Positions 29,687-37,891 of a DNA stretch of 64,000 bases are shown in pieces; position 1 is the first letter of the stretch; every line of letters starts with the position of its first letter. Location of the stretch: positions 3,522,212 to 3,586,211 of the forward strand of contig NZ_JBFRBH010000001.1 in NCBI RefSeq assembly GCF_040932485.1, in the 5' to 3' direction. Both the position numbers and the translations under genes were made by a program. This DNA is from Gymnodinialimonas sp. 202GB13-11. Lineage in GTDB: Bacteria; Pseudomonadota; Alphaproteobacteria; Rhodobacterales; Rhodobacteraceae. Below the pieces are notes generated by a model. It was given only the letters and a program-made list of their open reading frames with translations, did not search any database and was not told the origin of the DNA.

Positions 29687-31216
29687 GTGCGCGGCCCTCA
29701 CAACATTTGGCGGTTGGCGCGGACGGGCGCCACGTTTGAGCGCACAGGGGCCATGGGCGCTGTGCTGGAGGCGATGGAGGCCCCGCGTGCGATCCGCATT
29801 GCGGCGCGCGTGCTCGGGTGGCCGCTGAAATGGTTTGGCTTGCGCGGCGATCCTTCGATGCCGCCGGTGCCCCGTGCATTACAGGCACTGGGACCTGCCT
29901 ACATTAAGTTCGGGCAGATCCTTTCGACCCGACCCGATGTGGTCGGGCCGGAAATGGCGCTGGAATTGCAGGTTCTGCAGGACAAGCTGCCGCCCTTTCC
30001 GACCACCGATGCGCGTCGCGTTGTGGCCGAGGAGCTTGGCCAGCCGCTTGAAGCTGTATTCAGCGATTTTTCTGAGCCGGTTGCGGCGGCGTCTATCGCG
30101 CAGGTGCATCGGGCGACCTTGAAGGAGAGCGGTCGGGACGTTGCGGTGAAGATCCTGCGGCCCGGCATTGATCGGGCGTTTCGAAAGGACGTAGATGCGT
30201 TTCACCTGATGGCGACATTGATCGAAACCCTGTCGCCGTCTTCCCGCCGTCTGCGGCCACGTGATGTGATTGATCACTTCGAAGGTGTCGTTCTGCAGGA
30301 GTTGGATCTGCGAATTGAGGCAAGCGCCGCTGGCGAGTTCTTCGCCAATACCGAGGCCGACGAAGGTTTCGTTGTGCCAAAGGTCGAATGGGGCATGTCA
30401 TCCCGGCGGATGATGGTTCTTGGCTGGGCGGACGGCCTTCCGTTGAGCGATTTGGATGCGATCAATGCCGCAGGTCATGACAAGGTCGGGCTGGCCCGCA
30501 CCGCGTTGCAGATGTTTTTGCGCCATGCGTTGCGCGATGGTTATTTCCACGCAGACATGCACCAGGGAAATCTGAAGGTTGCGCCGAACGGCGATCTGGT
30601 TGCACTCGATTTCGGGATCATGGGGCGGCTCGACGAGTATACGCGCCGGGTCTATGCCGAGATACTGATGGGCTTTATCCGCAAAGATTACCGACGTGTG
30701 GCCGAAGTTCATTTTGAGGCCGGGTATGTCCCGGCTGATCGGGATGTTGCCGAATTCGCGCAGGCGCTGCGGTCGGTTGGTGAGCCGATCTTCGGCATGG
30801 AAGCGAGCAAAATCTCCATGGGTCGTCTGTTGGCGTTCCTGTTTGAGGTAACGGAACGGTTCGGGATGGAGACGCGGACTGAATTGATCCTGTTGCAGCG
30901 CACAATGGTGGTTGTCGAAGGGGTCGGGCGATCCTTGGACCCCGATCTGAACATTTGGGCCGCCGCACGCCCGGTGGTAGAAGAGTATATCGCGCGAAAT
31001 ATCGGACCGCAGGCCGTCGCTCGCGACCTCTGGCGTACGGCACTGGTCCTGTCGCGCTTTGGGCCCCGTTTACCGCAGCTGGCCGAAGCCGCCTTGATCG
31101 CACAGGCACATCCGGAAAGACCAAAGCGTGAAAACCGCTGGCCGGAGCGGGTCTTGCTCGGGGGCGGCGGTTTGGCCCTTGGGTTGGCGGCAGCTTTGAT
31201 CTGGGCCGCCTTCTGA
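29687..31216 (+). CDS. ubiB: Ubiquinone biosynthesis ATPase/kinase-like protein UbiB
   Basis: An ABC1/ADCK-family atypical kinase fold of 509 residues that supports ubiquinone synthesis, probably by extracting hydrophobic intermediates from the membrane. The invariant K-F-G-Q motif is at about residue 75, an Ala-rich loop (A-A-A-S-I-A-Q-V-H) replaces the kinase Gly loop, and H-x-D-M-H-Q-G-N plus L-D-F-G-I-M are the catalytic-loop and metal-binding motifs. Two C-terminal hydrophobic segments anchor it. It starts with GTG directly after ubiE. The stop is immediately followed by the convergent flgD stop, with no gap. Confidence 0.96.
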   Translation: MRGPHNIWRLARTGATFERTGAMGAVLEAMEAPRAIRIAARVLGWPLKWFGLRGDPSMPPVPRALQALGPAYIKFGQILSTRPDVVGPEMALELQVLQDKLPPFPTTDARRVVAEELGQPLEAVFSDFSEPVAAASIAQVHRATLKESGRDVAVKILRPGIDRAFRKDVDAFHLMATLIETLSPSSRRLRPRDVIDHFEGVVLQELDLRIEASAAGEFFANTEADEGFVVPKVEWGMSSRRMMVLGWADGLPLSDLDAINAAGHDKVGLARTALQMFLRHALRDGYFHADMHQGNLKVAPNGDLVALDFGIMGRLDEYTRRVYAEILMGFIRKDYRRVAEVHFEAGYVPADRDVAEFAQALRSVGEPIFGMEASKISMGRLLAFLFEVTERFGMETRTELILLQRTMVVVEGVGRSLDPDLNIWAAARPVVEEYIARNIGPQAVARDLWRTALVLSRFGPRLPQLAEAALIAQAHPERPKRENRWPERVLLGGGGLALGLAAALIWAAF

Positions 31217-31882
31217 TCAATTCGGGCTGCGGAGACCCTGCACGGCTTCCGAAGGGATGCTGACGCCATTGGACATGGTCACCCAAACCTCACCATTCAG
31301 CGTTTGGGCTTCGGTGATTTCGGCAAAGACAAATGCGTACCGTTCTTCCAAAACCTCCTCTCCACGCCAGCTTTGGGCAGAGAGCGTATAGGTGCCGTTG
31401 GGCAATGGCTGACCATCATTGTCGAGGCCAGCCCATTCGAATGGGCCTTCTCCTAGGATGGCTGGGGCGTTTGCCACGACGGAGCCGTTTTGATCCCGCA
31501 CTATCAGTTCAACGCGGTCGGCCAGTGGTGAGGGCGAGAGTTGAACACTCGTTGACTGACCGGCGAAATTGATCGGCATTTCTGCCCGCGCTTCCATGCC
31601 GATCCAACCGGAAAGTTGCCCCATGTTCATGGCAGTGAAGGCACCTTGAAGCTCTCGCAGGAGGTCATTTGTCTGGACCTGTTGCTCCACCCCCGAGAAG
31701 GTCGCGAGTTGCGCGGTGTATTCTGTTGAGTCTGCTGGGTTCAACGGATCTTGGTTGCGCATCTGGGTCGTGAGCAACTGTAGAAACATATCGAAGTCCG
31801 ACGTGATTGCGGAGGCCGTTTCAGCGGCTGCCGCATTTGCGCCGGATGTTGCATTTGCGGGAAGCGAGGAGAGGATTTCCAT
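31217..31882 (-). CDS. flgD: Flagellar hook cap/assembly protein FlgD
   Basis: A 221-residue scaffold for hook polymerisation. Residues 28-60 hold the conserved F-L-Q-L-L-T-T-Q-M-R-N-Q-D-P-L-N-P motif. The C-terminal half has the FlgD Ig/tudor-like region with P-N-G-T-Y-T. The gene follows fliK in a two-gene minus-strand operon at the left end of the flagellar island. Confidence 0.93.
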   Translation of the reverse strand: MEILSSLPANATSGANAAAAETASAITSDFDMFLQLLTTQMRNQDPLNPADSTEYTAQLATFSGVEQQVQTNDLLRELQGAFTAMNMGQLSGWIGMEARAEMPINFAGQSTSVQLSPSPLADRVELIVRDQNGSVVANAPAILGEGPFEWAGLDNDGQPLPNGTYTLSAQSWRGEEVLEERYAFVFAEITEAQTLNGEVWVTMSNGVSIPSEAVQGLRSPN

Positions 31883-31892
31883 TGTGCGTTTC

Positions 31893-33638
31893 CTATAGTC
31901 TCAGATCCAAGGTGCCCGCTGCATTGCGGGTCCGGGTTTCAGGCGTTTCAGGAGAAGGTGCGTCTGTTTCGGTCGGACTGTTTTCACCTTGGTCGGCGTG
32001 ATCAGGTTCGTCGGATTGAGCGCCTGAGCCGTCTTGCGAGATATGGACGGACGGGGCCTCAATCCCGGCCCCTGCGAATTCCTGCGTGAGCAGGTCCATA
32101 TGGCGGCGCATCAGTTCAGCCGTCTCGGGGCGTTCGGCGTGAATTGTCAGGGTCATGATCCCTGCAAGTTCGACCAACTGCATTCTGACCCGGCCCAATT
32201 CCGGTGGATCAAGAGCGAGTTCGATCGGTTGACCTCGCTCTTGGCTGTGATCTTGCAGGGCGGCCGCGATTTGTTGTGCGACCAACGTGGGAGCCGGGCC
32301 CGTACCATTTAGGGAAATTGGGGTAAGCGCAGTCGAATGGTTTGCGTTGAGAGGTGCGTTTTGCGCCACCATTTGTGGCTCCAAATCCAGAGCGGTTTCG
32401 AAATCCAGAGCACCTGGGCTGGCCGCGAACTGAGCCCCAGGAGTGGCTGCCTGCCACATCATTGGGAACGTTGTCGCGCGCGCCATTTGCAGCGGGACAT
32501 TGGCTGCTTCGGCGGCCCTGCCGCTGGTTTGTGGAGGCGCTTGTACGTCGTCATGCACTTGTGGGGGATCGCTGGGGGGCAAGACATGCGGTGTTAGCGT
32601 TTCCGGCTCCACCGATGGCGCGGTCGCCAGCGGGATGGCCGCAACAGCGCTCCTTGCCATCGGAAGGTTGGCATTGGGCATGGTCGGCGAAAGAAAAGCG
32701 ACCTGGTCTGGTTTGGGCCGGTCGGTGCGCTGGCTCGCCGAAACGCCAGCTTGGGGCACGCCTGTTGGATAATTCGGGATGGTTTGTGGCTGCGGGCTGA
32801 CGGCCCTGAGCCCATCGGGTAAGCCCACTGGCGCTTGATCCAGATGAGTGGACTGACCCGATGCAGCAGCATTTGGTGGCGTTGCGTGTCGTGCCGGTGG
32901 CTCTGCATTGGCATGCGGTTCTGTATTGGCCGCGAGACGAGGCTGAGCGTCATTTTCTGGTGCGTTTCCAGCCGAGCCCTGGCCTAGAGGAAGCTGGACA
33001 AGAGTGCCAGCGGACGAGCTGCCGGAAGTGGGAAAAGTGTGAGCCGGCTGGTCTGCCAACAACAAAGGTCCATTCGCCTTTATCATGGGTTCCGTGCTTA
33101 CGGGTGTTTCAATTGCAGTGGCACCAACTGCCTGAGGTACAGCTGGAACTGACGGAATGCTCAAAATGGGCAAGTGTGATGTAGACTGCGCCATCGAGAA
33201 AGCAGTTTTCTGGGCAGGTCGTCCGACAGGATGAGGCATGGCTTGAACGAAGGTCGTTGTCAGAACGGATTGGTTTCGCACTGCACTCTGATCTGGCGCA
33301 GGCTGTTCTTTTAGTGACGACGACGCGCTTGGTGTCAGAATCTGTAGAGGTTGCAGCGGTTCACTGTACCCTGCGTCCGTAAGGACCGGCGGTCGCGCAA
33401 TACTCTCTGTAGGCAGAGCGGCCTCAAACGAAGGGGGGCCCATAGGTGTGTCATCTTCGTTTGCGATCACGTGCGGGGGCGTGCGAGGGTCCAACCCTTC
33501 AGCCCCTTCCAAAACGTCGCTTGCACCAAAAACCGCAAGAAACGGAACCTCCGGCGAAGGTCCGCCAGTACCATTTGGGCCGGCGACATTTGCCTGACCA
33601 CGATTGATGGTAATAAGGTTTTGAAACAGATCATCCAT
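31893..33638 (-). CDS. fliK: Flagellar hook-length control protein FliK
   Basis: A 581-residue molecular ruler secreted during hook growth. The first 430 residues are low-complexity and rich in Pro, Ala, Thr and Gln, as expected for a ruler. The C-terminal domain (about residues 440-545) has the conserved I-E-L-A-L-D-P-P-E-L-G-R-V-R-M-Q and L-M-R-R-H-M-D-L-L signature. The acidic tail follows. It is divergent from the flgJ-N-like gene and ends 10 bases before flgD. Confidence 0.88.
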   Translation of the reverse strand: MDDLFQNLITINRGQANVAGPNGTGGPSPEVPFLAVFGASDVLEGAEGLDPRTPPHVIANEDDTPMGPPSFEAALPTESIARPPVLTDAGYSEPLQPLQILTPSASSSLKEQPAPDQSAVRNQSVLTTTFVQAMPHPVGRPAQKTAFSMAQSTSHLPILSIPSVPAVPQAVGATAIETPVSTEPMIKANGPLLLADQPAHTFPTSGSSSAGTLVQLPLGQGSAGNAPENDAQPRLAANTEPHANAEPPARHATPPNAAASGQSTHLDQAPVGLPDGLRAVSPQPQTIPNYPTGVPQAGVSASQRTDRPKPDQVAFLSPTMPNANLPMARSAVAAIPLATAPSVEPETLTPHVLPPSDPPQVHDDVQAPPQTSGRAAEAANVPLQMARATTFPMMWQAATPGAQFAASPGALDFETALDLEPQMVAQNAPLNANHSTALTPISLNGTGPAPTLVAQQIAAALQDHSQERGQPIELALDPPELGRVRMQLVELAGIMTLTIHAERPETAELMRRHMDLLTQEFAGAGIEAPSVHISQDGSGAQSDEPDHADQGENSPTETDAPSPETPETRTRNAAGTLDLRL

Positions 33639-33749
33639 TCTGGTTGTCCGTCTAGTTTCAGGTGCCCCTGCCTACCGTCGCCTCCCTTACGATTTCTTTA
33701 CGCGCGTCTGGCAGGCTCAGAAAAAATCCTTCGAATGCGAGAGAATTCC

Positions 33750-34046
33750 ATGACGACGGACATCGTGATCGGCGCCGCAGGCGCGCCGTCCTTGACGCAA
33801 GCGACGCAACAACATCAGGCTTTGCGCGAAGTCGCGCAGGATCTTGAAGCCGCATTTCTGGCTGAGATGCTGAAACATGCAGGCTTTGGAGAAGCGCGCG
33901 ACAGCTTTGGCGGCGGAATAGGGGAGGAGCAGATGACCTCTCTTCTGCGAGCTGAGCATGCAAATGCGTTGGCGTCACAAGGAGGGATCGGTTTGGCGGA
34001 AACGATTTTCCAATCGCTGGTTCGTCAGGCTGAGGTCGGACAATGA
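33750..34046 (+). CDS. FlgJ-type rod-binding protein (rod-binding domain only)
   Basis: A 98-residue protein equal to the N-terminal rod-scaffolding half of FlgJ. The family helix L-R-E-V-A-Q-D-L-E-A-A-F-L-A-E-M-L-K-H-A-G is present, and the C-terminus G-G-I-G-L-A-E is typical. There is no peptidoglycan-hydrolase domain, as is common in alphaproteobacteria, so another enzyme must open the cell wall. The start is ATG 33750; the stop overlaps the next gene's start (ATGA). Confidence 0.85.
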   Translation: MTTDIVIGAAGAPSLTQATQQHQALREVAQDLEAAFLAEMLKHAGFGEARDSFGGGIGEEQMTSLLRAEHANALASQGGIGLAETIFQSLVRQAEVGQ

Positions 34047-34387
34047 TGGGCGCTCCGAGACCGGTCTCGGAAGCGTTGGCAGAATTGCTCAACGCCCAAA
34101 AGGTCGCCCTTCTGAATGGCGATATTGAGGGGCTTTCAAAGATAGAGGCCCCGCTTGGTCGCGCGTTTGAACGGCTGAAAAAACATCCAATCTCAGATCA
34201 GGCCCTAGAGCGCATTCAGAAATCCGCCCGGCGCAATGCGGTTCTTTTGAAGGCCGCACAATCCGGCCTGAACATCGCGCGGGCCCGCGTCAGTGATCAA
34301 ATGTCTGCCGGCCTGACTGTTTATGACGCCAAGGGGAGAAGTCAGTTCACTTCAAGCCCCGCGTCCCGATTGCTTGCACGCCGATAA
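34043..34387 (+). CDS. FlgN-like flagellar export chaperone
   Basis: A 114-residue helical protein. It is translationally coupled to the FlgJ-like gene through a 4-base overlap. Its coiled-coil composition (L-N-A-Q-K-V-A-L-L-N-G-D, A-L-E-R-I-Q-K-S-A-R-R-N-A), and its gene position before flagellin, fit FlgN, the chaperone of the hook-filament junction proteins FlgK and FlgL. Sequence alone is weakly conserved in this family, so the assignment rests partly on context. Confidence 0.65.
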   Translation: MMGAPRPVSEALAELLNAQKVALLNGDIEGLSKIEAPLGRAFERLKKHPISDQALERIQKSARRNAVLLKAAQSGLNIARARVSDQMSAGLTVYDAKGRSQFTSSPASRLLARR

Positions 34388-34606
34388 GGCGCAGGTTTCG
34401 TTCAAATCCAACGGATTGAGCTGCCCTCGATTAGGGTCTTGTTCATCTGTTTGGACGCAAATCAGCGGCGCATCCATGTGGTGGCGTAGGCTGACACACC
34501 CGAGCCTGCAGACGTCAGAAAGACGGTTCATCCAGCGCACGAACTTCGGCGCTGCCTGTAATCCGGCGTGAAAAACACGCCCCGGAACATCAAGGAAAGG
34601 GACACC
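34388..34606 (+). promoter_or_regulatory. Flagellin promoter and 5' leader region
   Basis: 219 bases without a gene before fliC. A strong ribosome-binding AAGGAAAGGG precedes the fliC ATG. Flagellin 5' leaders in related bacteria are targets of FlbT, whose gene lies downstream. No sigma-54 or sigma-28 promoter could be recognised by eye. Confidence 0.45.
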
Positions 34607-36187
34607 ATGTCCAGCATTCTGACGAACAACAGCGCGATGGTCGCGCTTCAGACTCTCAAATCTGTTAACTCGAACCTGCAGCAGACCCAGTCCGAAATCT
34701 CGACGGGCAAGGCGGTTGCATCTGCCAAGGACAATTCGGCCGTATGGGCGATTTCCAAGGTCATGGAGTCCGACGTGAAGGGCTTCAAGGGCATTCAGGA
34801 AAGCCTGAGCTTAGGCGAGTCTACTGTCGCCGTGGCGCGGAACGCGTCCGAGACGGTCACCGACCTGTTGACCGACATCAAAGGCAAGATCGTTGCGGCC
34901 CAGGAAGAAAACGTGGATCGCGAGAAGATCCAGACCGACATCAATGCCCTGCGGGATCAGATCGGGGCCGTTGTTGGCGCCGCGCAATTCAATGGCTTGA
35001 ACCTTGTCCAGGGAACGGACGAGGTGAACATCCTGTCTTCGCTTGACCGGACCGGCTCGGGCAATGTGTCGGCCTCGAATATCCGAGTGGACCGCCAGGA
35101 CCTGACGTCAACCTCCGGTGTAAACGGGGTGGGCACAGGCAATGACTTGTCCGCGCAGATCGTTGACGCGGCTGGCGGAACGACAACATTCGCCGGCTCG
35201 AACCTTGTAAATACTGGCAATTCGGCAGTCATCAGCTTCGACTCGACCAATGGCTTCGATACAGGCGACACCGTGTCGATTACGGTCGGCAATCAAACAG
35301 TGAGCTGGACGGCAGGTGCCGACGATCAAAGTGGTGATGTCGGTCGTGACGCACTGTTGGGGAGCCTTCAGGCACTCGATCTTGAAGGCGTGACCTTCAC
35401 TTCTGCAGCCGGTGCTGCAGAAGGTGACATTGTCGTAACATCGACGCGGTCCTTCGAGTCGCTTGATCTGTCGGTGGCGCTGGGCGGTGCAAATGCCGGT
35501 GACGGCGACGCCTATTTCAGCGCTATCAATGGCGATGCGCAGGTCGGAACGGCGGTTGAGGAAGCAACCATCGATCAGCGTGCTGAGGAGGTATTCTTCA
35601 CAACCGCTGCGGCGCCGTCGGAAGGCAACTCCTATCAGGCGTCGATCGCTGGGACGGCGTATTTCTATACAGCCGGTGCCGGTGAAACGATGGAAGATGT
35701 GGCGCGCGGCTTGAAAACGGCGATTGATGCAGCTGGCATTGAAGGTGTGACCACGCAGGTCGCCATCAACGACAGCACGGGTGAGGTCAGCCTGAAGGTC
35801 GACAACTCGTCGGCAACGACCTTGGCGTTCGCAACTGCCGCTGCAGATGGTGGTGAAGCGTCTGGCGGCCTTTTCGGATTGGATGCCATCGACGTGACTT
35901 CGAATGAAGGTGCCGATTCCGCCCTCGATAACATCGAGACGCTGATCCAGAATTCGATCGATGCCGCGGCATCCTTCGGTTCAGCTCAGGGGCGGATTGA
36001 AACTCAATCGACCTTCATTGGCTCGCTTGTCGACTCGCTCAAATCCGGGATCGGTACTCTTGTGGATGCCGACATGGAAGAAGCGTCTGCACGCCTGCAG
36101 GCCCTTCAGGTGCAACAGCAGCTGGCAACCCAGTCTCTGTCCATCGCCAATCAGGCGCCACAGAATATTCTGTCGCTGTTCCGGTAA
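34607..36187 (+). CDS. fliC: Flagellin
   Basis: The filament subunit, 526 residues, longer than many roseobacter flagellins. The conserved D0/D1 N-terminal half begins M-S-S-I-L-T-N-N-S-A-M-V-A-L-Q-T-L and extends to about residue 145. The variable central region (about residues 150-450) is rich in Gly, Asp, Thr and Ala and carries the excess length. The C-terminal D1/D0 helices end with L-S-I-A-N-Q-A-P-Q-N-I-L-S-L-F-R. The start ATG 34607 follows AAGGAAAGGG. A hairpin follows the stop. Confidence 0.96.
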   Translation: MSSILTNNSAMVALQTLKSVNSNLQQTQSEISTGKAVASAKDNSAVWAISKVMESDVKGFKGIQESLSLGESTVAVARNASETVTDLLTDIKGKIVAAQEENVDREKIQTDINALRDQIGAVVGAAQFNGLNLVQGTDEVNILSSLDRTGSGNVSASNIRVDRQDLTSTSGVNGVGTGNDLSAQIVDAAGGTTTFAGSNLVNTGNSAVISFDSTNGFDTGDTVSITVGNQTVSWTAGADDQSGDVGRDALLGSLQALDLEGVTFTSAAGAAEGDIVVTSTRSFESLDLSVALGGANAGDGDAYFSAINGDAQVGTAVEEATIDQRAEEVFFTTAAAPSEGNSYQASIAGTAYFYTAGAGETMEDVARGLKTAIDAAGIEGVTTQVAINDSTGEVSLKVDNSSATTLAFATAAADGGEASGGLFGLDAIDVTSNEGADSALDNIETLIQNSIDAAASFGSAQGRIETQSTFIGSLVDSLKSGIGTLVDADMEEASARLQALQVQQQLATQSLSIANQAPQNILSLFR

Positions 36188-36197
36188 TCGTCAATGG

Positions 36198-36225
36198 GTC
36201 GGGGCGTGGCTTTTCGCGCCCCGAC
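36198..36225 (+). terminator. Hairpin downstream of flagellin gene
   Basis: Perfect 9-bp arms GTCGGGGCG / CGCCCCGAC with a 10-nt loop, 10 bases after the fliC stop. There is no U-tract after it, so it may act as terminator or as mRNA stabiliser. Confidence 0.6.
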
Positions 36226-36309
36226 AATCCGCTGCCCCAATGATCCCCACGCGGCCCACTATGCACCGACCGATCGCGCCGCACCGACACGCCCCAAGGA
36301 GCCTGTTTC

Positions 36310-36684
36310 GTGATTTCCACCTCGCTCGCCCAGTCCGCCTACGCTGCAAGCTCTGCTCCAGTGCGCTCGGACCGCGGCACTGAATATGCCGCATTCCAAA
36401 CCGTCACCACCAAGTTGAACAAAGCGACGCAGCCGGATGCGTCGATGACAGCGCGCGCGGAAGCGCTCCACGAAAATCGCAAATTGTGGACTATTCTGGC
36501 ATCTGACCTCGCTGACGATGGCAATGCATTACCGCAGACGTTACGGGCGCAATTGTTCTACCTTGCGGAATTCTCTCTCCTCCAGTCCCGCAAAGCTTTG
36601 GATGATCCGACTGCGCTTAAGGCATTGGTCGACATCAACACTTCGGTCATGCGCGGTCTGGCGGGACAGGGGGACGTAAAATGA
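36310..36684 (+). CDS. flaF: Flagellar biosynthesis regulator FlaF
   Basis: A 124-residue alphaproteobacterial protein needed for flagellin secretion and synthesis. Recognised from the N-terminal S-L-A-Q-S-A-Y and the central W-T-I-L-A-S-D-L-A-D-D-G-N-x-L-P. The C-terminal helix F-Y-L-A-E-F-S-L-L-Q-S-R-K is also conserved. It starts with GTG at 36310. It overlaps flbT by 4 bases; FlaF and FlbT act together as opposing post-transcriptional regulators of flagellin. Confidence 0.92.
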   Translation: MISTSLAQSAYAASSAPVRSDRGTEYAAFQTVTTKLNKATQPDASMTARAEALHENRKLWTILASDLADDGNALPQTLRAQLFYLAEFSLLQSRKALDDPTALKALVDINTSVMRGLAGQGDVK

Positions 36685-37085
36685 GTGGTCTGGTTCTGAA
36701 ACTCGGACCTAAGGAACGGGTCCTCGTGAACGGCGCCGTCATCGAAAATGGTGACCGTCGCACGCGTCTGGCAATCATGACGCCTGGTGCAAACATCTTG
36801 CGACTTCGGGATGCCATTCACCCGGAAGAAGCGAACACGCCTGTTCGCCGCGTCTGCTACATAGCCCAACTGGTCTTGTCGGGCGATGCGGATATCGACG
36901 AAGCACGGTCGCAGTTGTTACGCGGGATCGAGCAATTGAGTCAGGTGTTCACGGATGCCGATAGCCGGGCCCTCCTGTCTCGCGCGACACAGCATCTTGT
37001 CGAAGACCAAGTCTACCAAGTGTTGAAGTCTTTGCGTGGCTTGCTTGCACGTGAAGAGCGACTACTTGCTGCAGGAAGATCATGA
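36681..37085 (+). CDS. flbT: Flagellin mRNA regulator FlbT
   Basis: A 134-residue RNA-binding regulator that acts on the 5' leader of flagellin mRNA in alphaproteobacteria. The N-terminus L-V-L-K-L-G-P-K-E-R-V-L-V-N-G-A-V-I-E-N-G-D is diagnostic, then I-L-R and the C-terminal helical part with R-R-V-C-Y-I-A-Q-L. Its start overlaps the flaF stop, and its own stop overlaps the next gene by 4 bases, so flaF-flbT-DUF1217 are coupled. Confidence 0.95.
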   Translation: MSGLVLKLGPKERVLVNGAVIENGDRRTRLAIMTPGANILRLRDAIHPEEANTPVRRVCYIAQLVLSGDADIDEARSQLLRGIEQLSQVFTDADSRALLSRATQHLVEDQVYQVLKSLRGLLAREERLLAAGRS

Positions 37086-37879
37086 CATTTCAACCCGTAC
37101 TACCATTCGGCGGATATTCCGGATGGAGGTTTCTGCAATCAAGTCTTGAGACCCAGCAAACGCAATTTGCGCAATCCCCGGTGCAAGACCGTGATCGGGA
37201 TTACTTCCGCGAAAACATTGGCACAGTCACATCTGCTGAGGACTTGGTCTCAGATTACCGGCTGCTTCGGGTGGCACTTGGAGCATACGGGCTGCAGGAC
37301 GATCTGCCGAACCGTGCCTTCATAGAAAAGGTCCTGTCGGATGGTGTCGGATCCGATGATGCTCTTTCAAATCGCCTCGCGGATAAAAGATATCGCGCCT
37401 TCTCGGAGGCGTTCGGATTTGGTGGCGTCCTGCCGCCGAACACGCAAAGCCCGACCTTTGCAGACCGCGTCTTGTCACGGTTCGATCGGCAATCCTTTGA
37501 GGTTTCTGTCGGGGAAATAGATGGCGATATGCGCTTGGCCCTAACGGCGTCCCGGGAAGTGCCGGAGATCGTAGCGGCTGGCGGAAGCGATACTACCGCC
37601 TGGTTGTCGGTGATGGGAAACCCACCCTTGCGGCAGGTTTTTGAGACGGCATTCGGATTGCCTTCGGCCATTGCCACCATCGACATCGACAAGCAGGTCG
37701 AAGCCTTCCGCGAAGGGGCCGAGCGGACTTTGGGCTTTGCGGATTTCTCGCAGTTCTCGGATCCGGAAGCGGTCAATGAACTGCTAAAGTCATTTACAAT
37801 CCGGGCTCAGGTCAACGCGGGCATCTCGTTCACGACCCCAGGAGCCACCGCGATAACCCTGCTTCAGAACCTGGCGTAA
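37082..37879 (+). CDS. DUF1217 flagellar-locus protein
   Basis: A 265-residue protein of the DUF1217 family. Motifs include G-W-R-F-L, F-R-E-N-I, and repeated D-Y-R-L-L-R-V-A-L-x-A-F/Y-G-L helices (here V-S-D-Y-R-L-L-R-V-A-L-G-A-Y-G-L). The K-R-Y-R-A-F-S-E-A-F-G-F segment is also typical. The family occurs in alphaproteobacterial flagellar clusters, but its role is not known to me. It is the last gene of the flaF operon and converges on fliI. Confidence 0.85.
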   Translation: MTFQPVLPFGGYSGWRFLQSSLETQQTQFAQSPVQDRDRDYFRENIGTVTSAEDLVSDYRLLRVALGAYGLQDDLPNRAFIEKVLSDGVGSDDALSNRLADKRYRAFSEAFGFGGVLPPNTQSPTFADRVLSRFDRQSFEVSVGEIDGDMRLALTASREVPEIVAAGGSDTTAWLSVMGNPPLRQVFETAFGLPSAIATIDIDKQVEAFREGAERTLGFADFSQFSDPEAVNELLKSFTIRAQVNAGISFTTPGATAITLLQNLA

Positions 37880-37891
37880 CCCGATATCACT

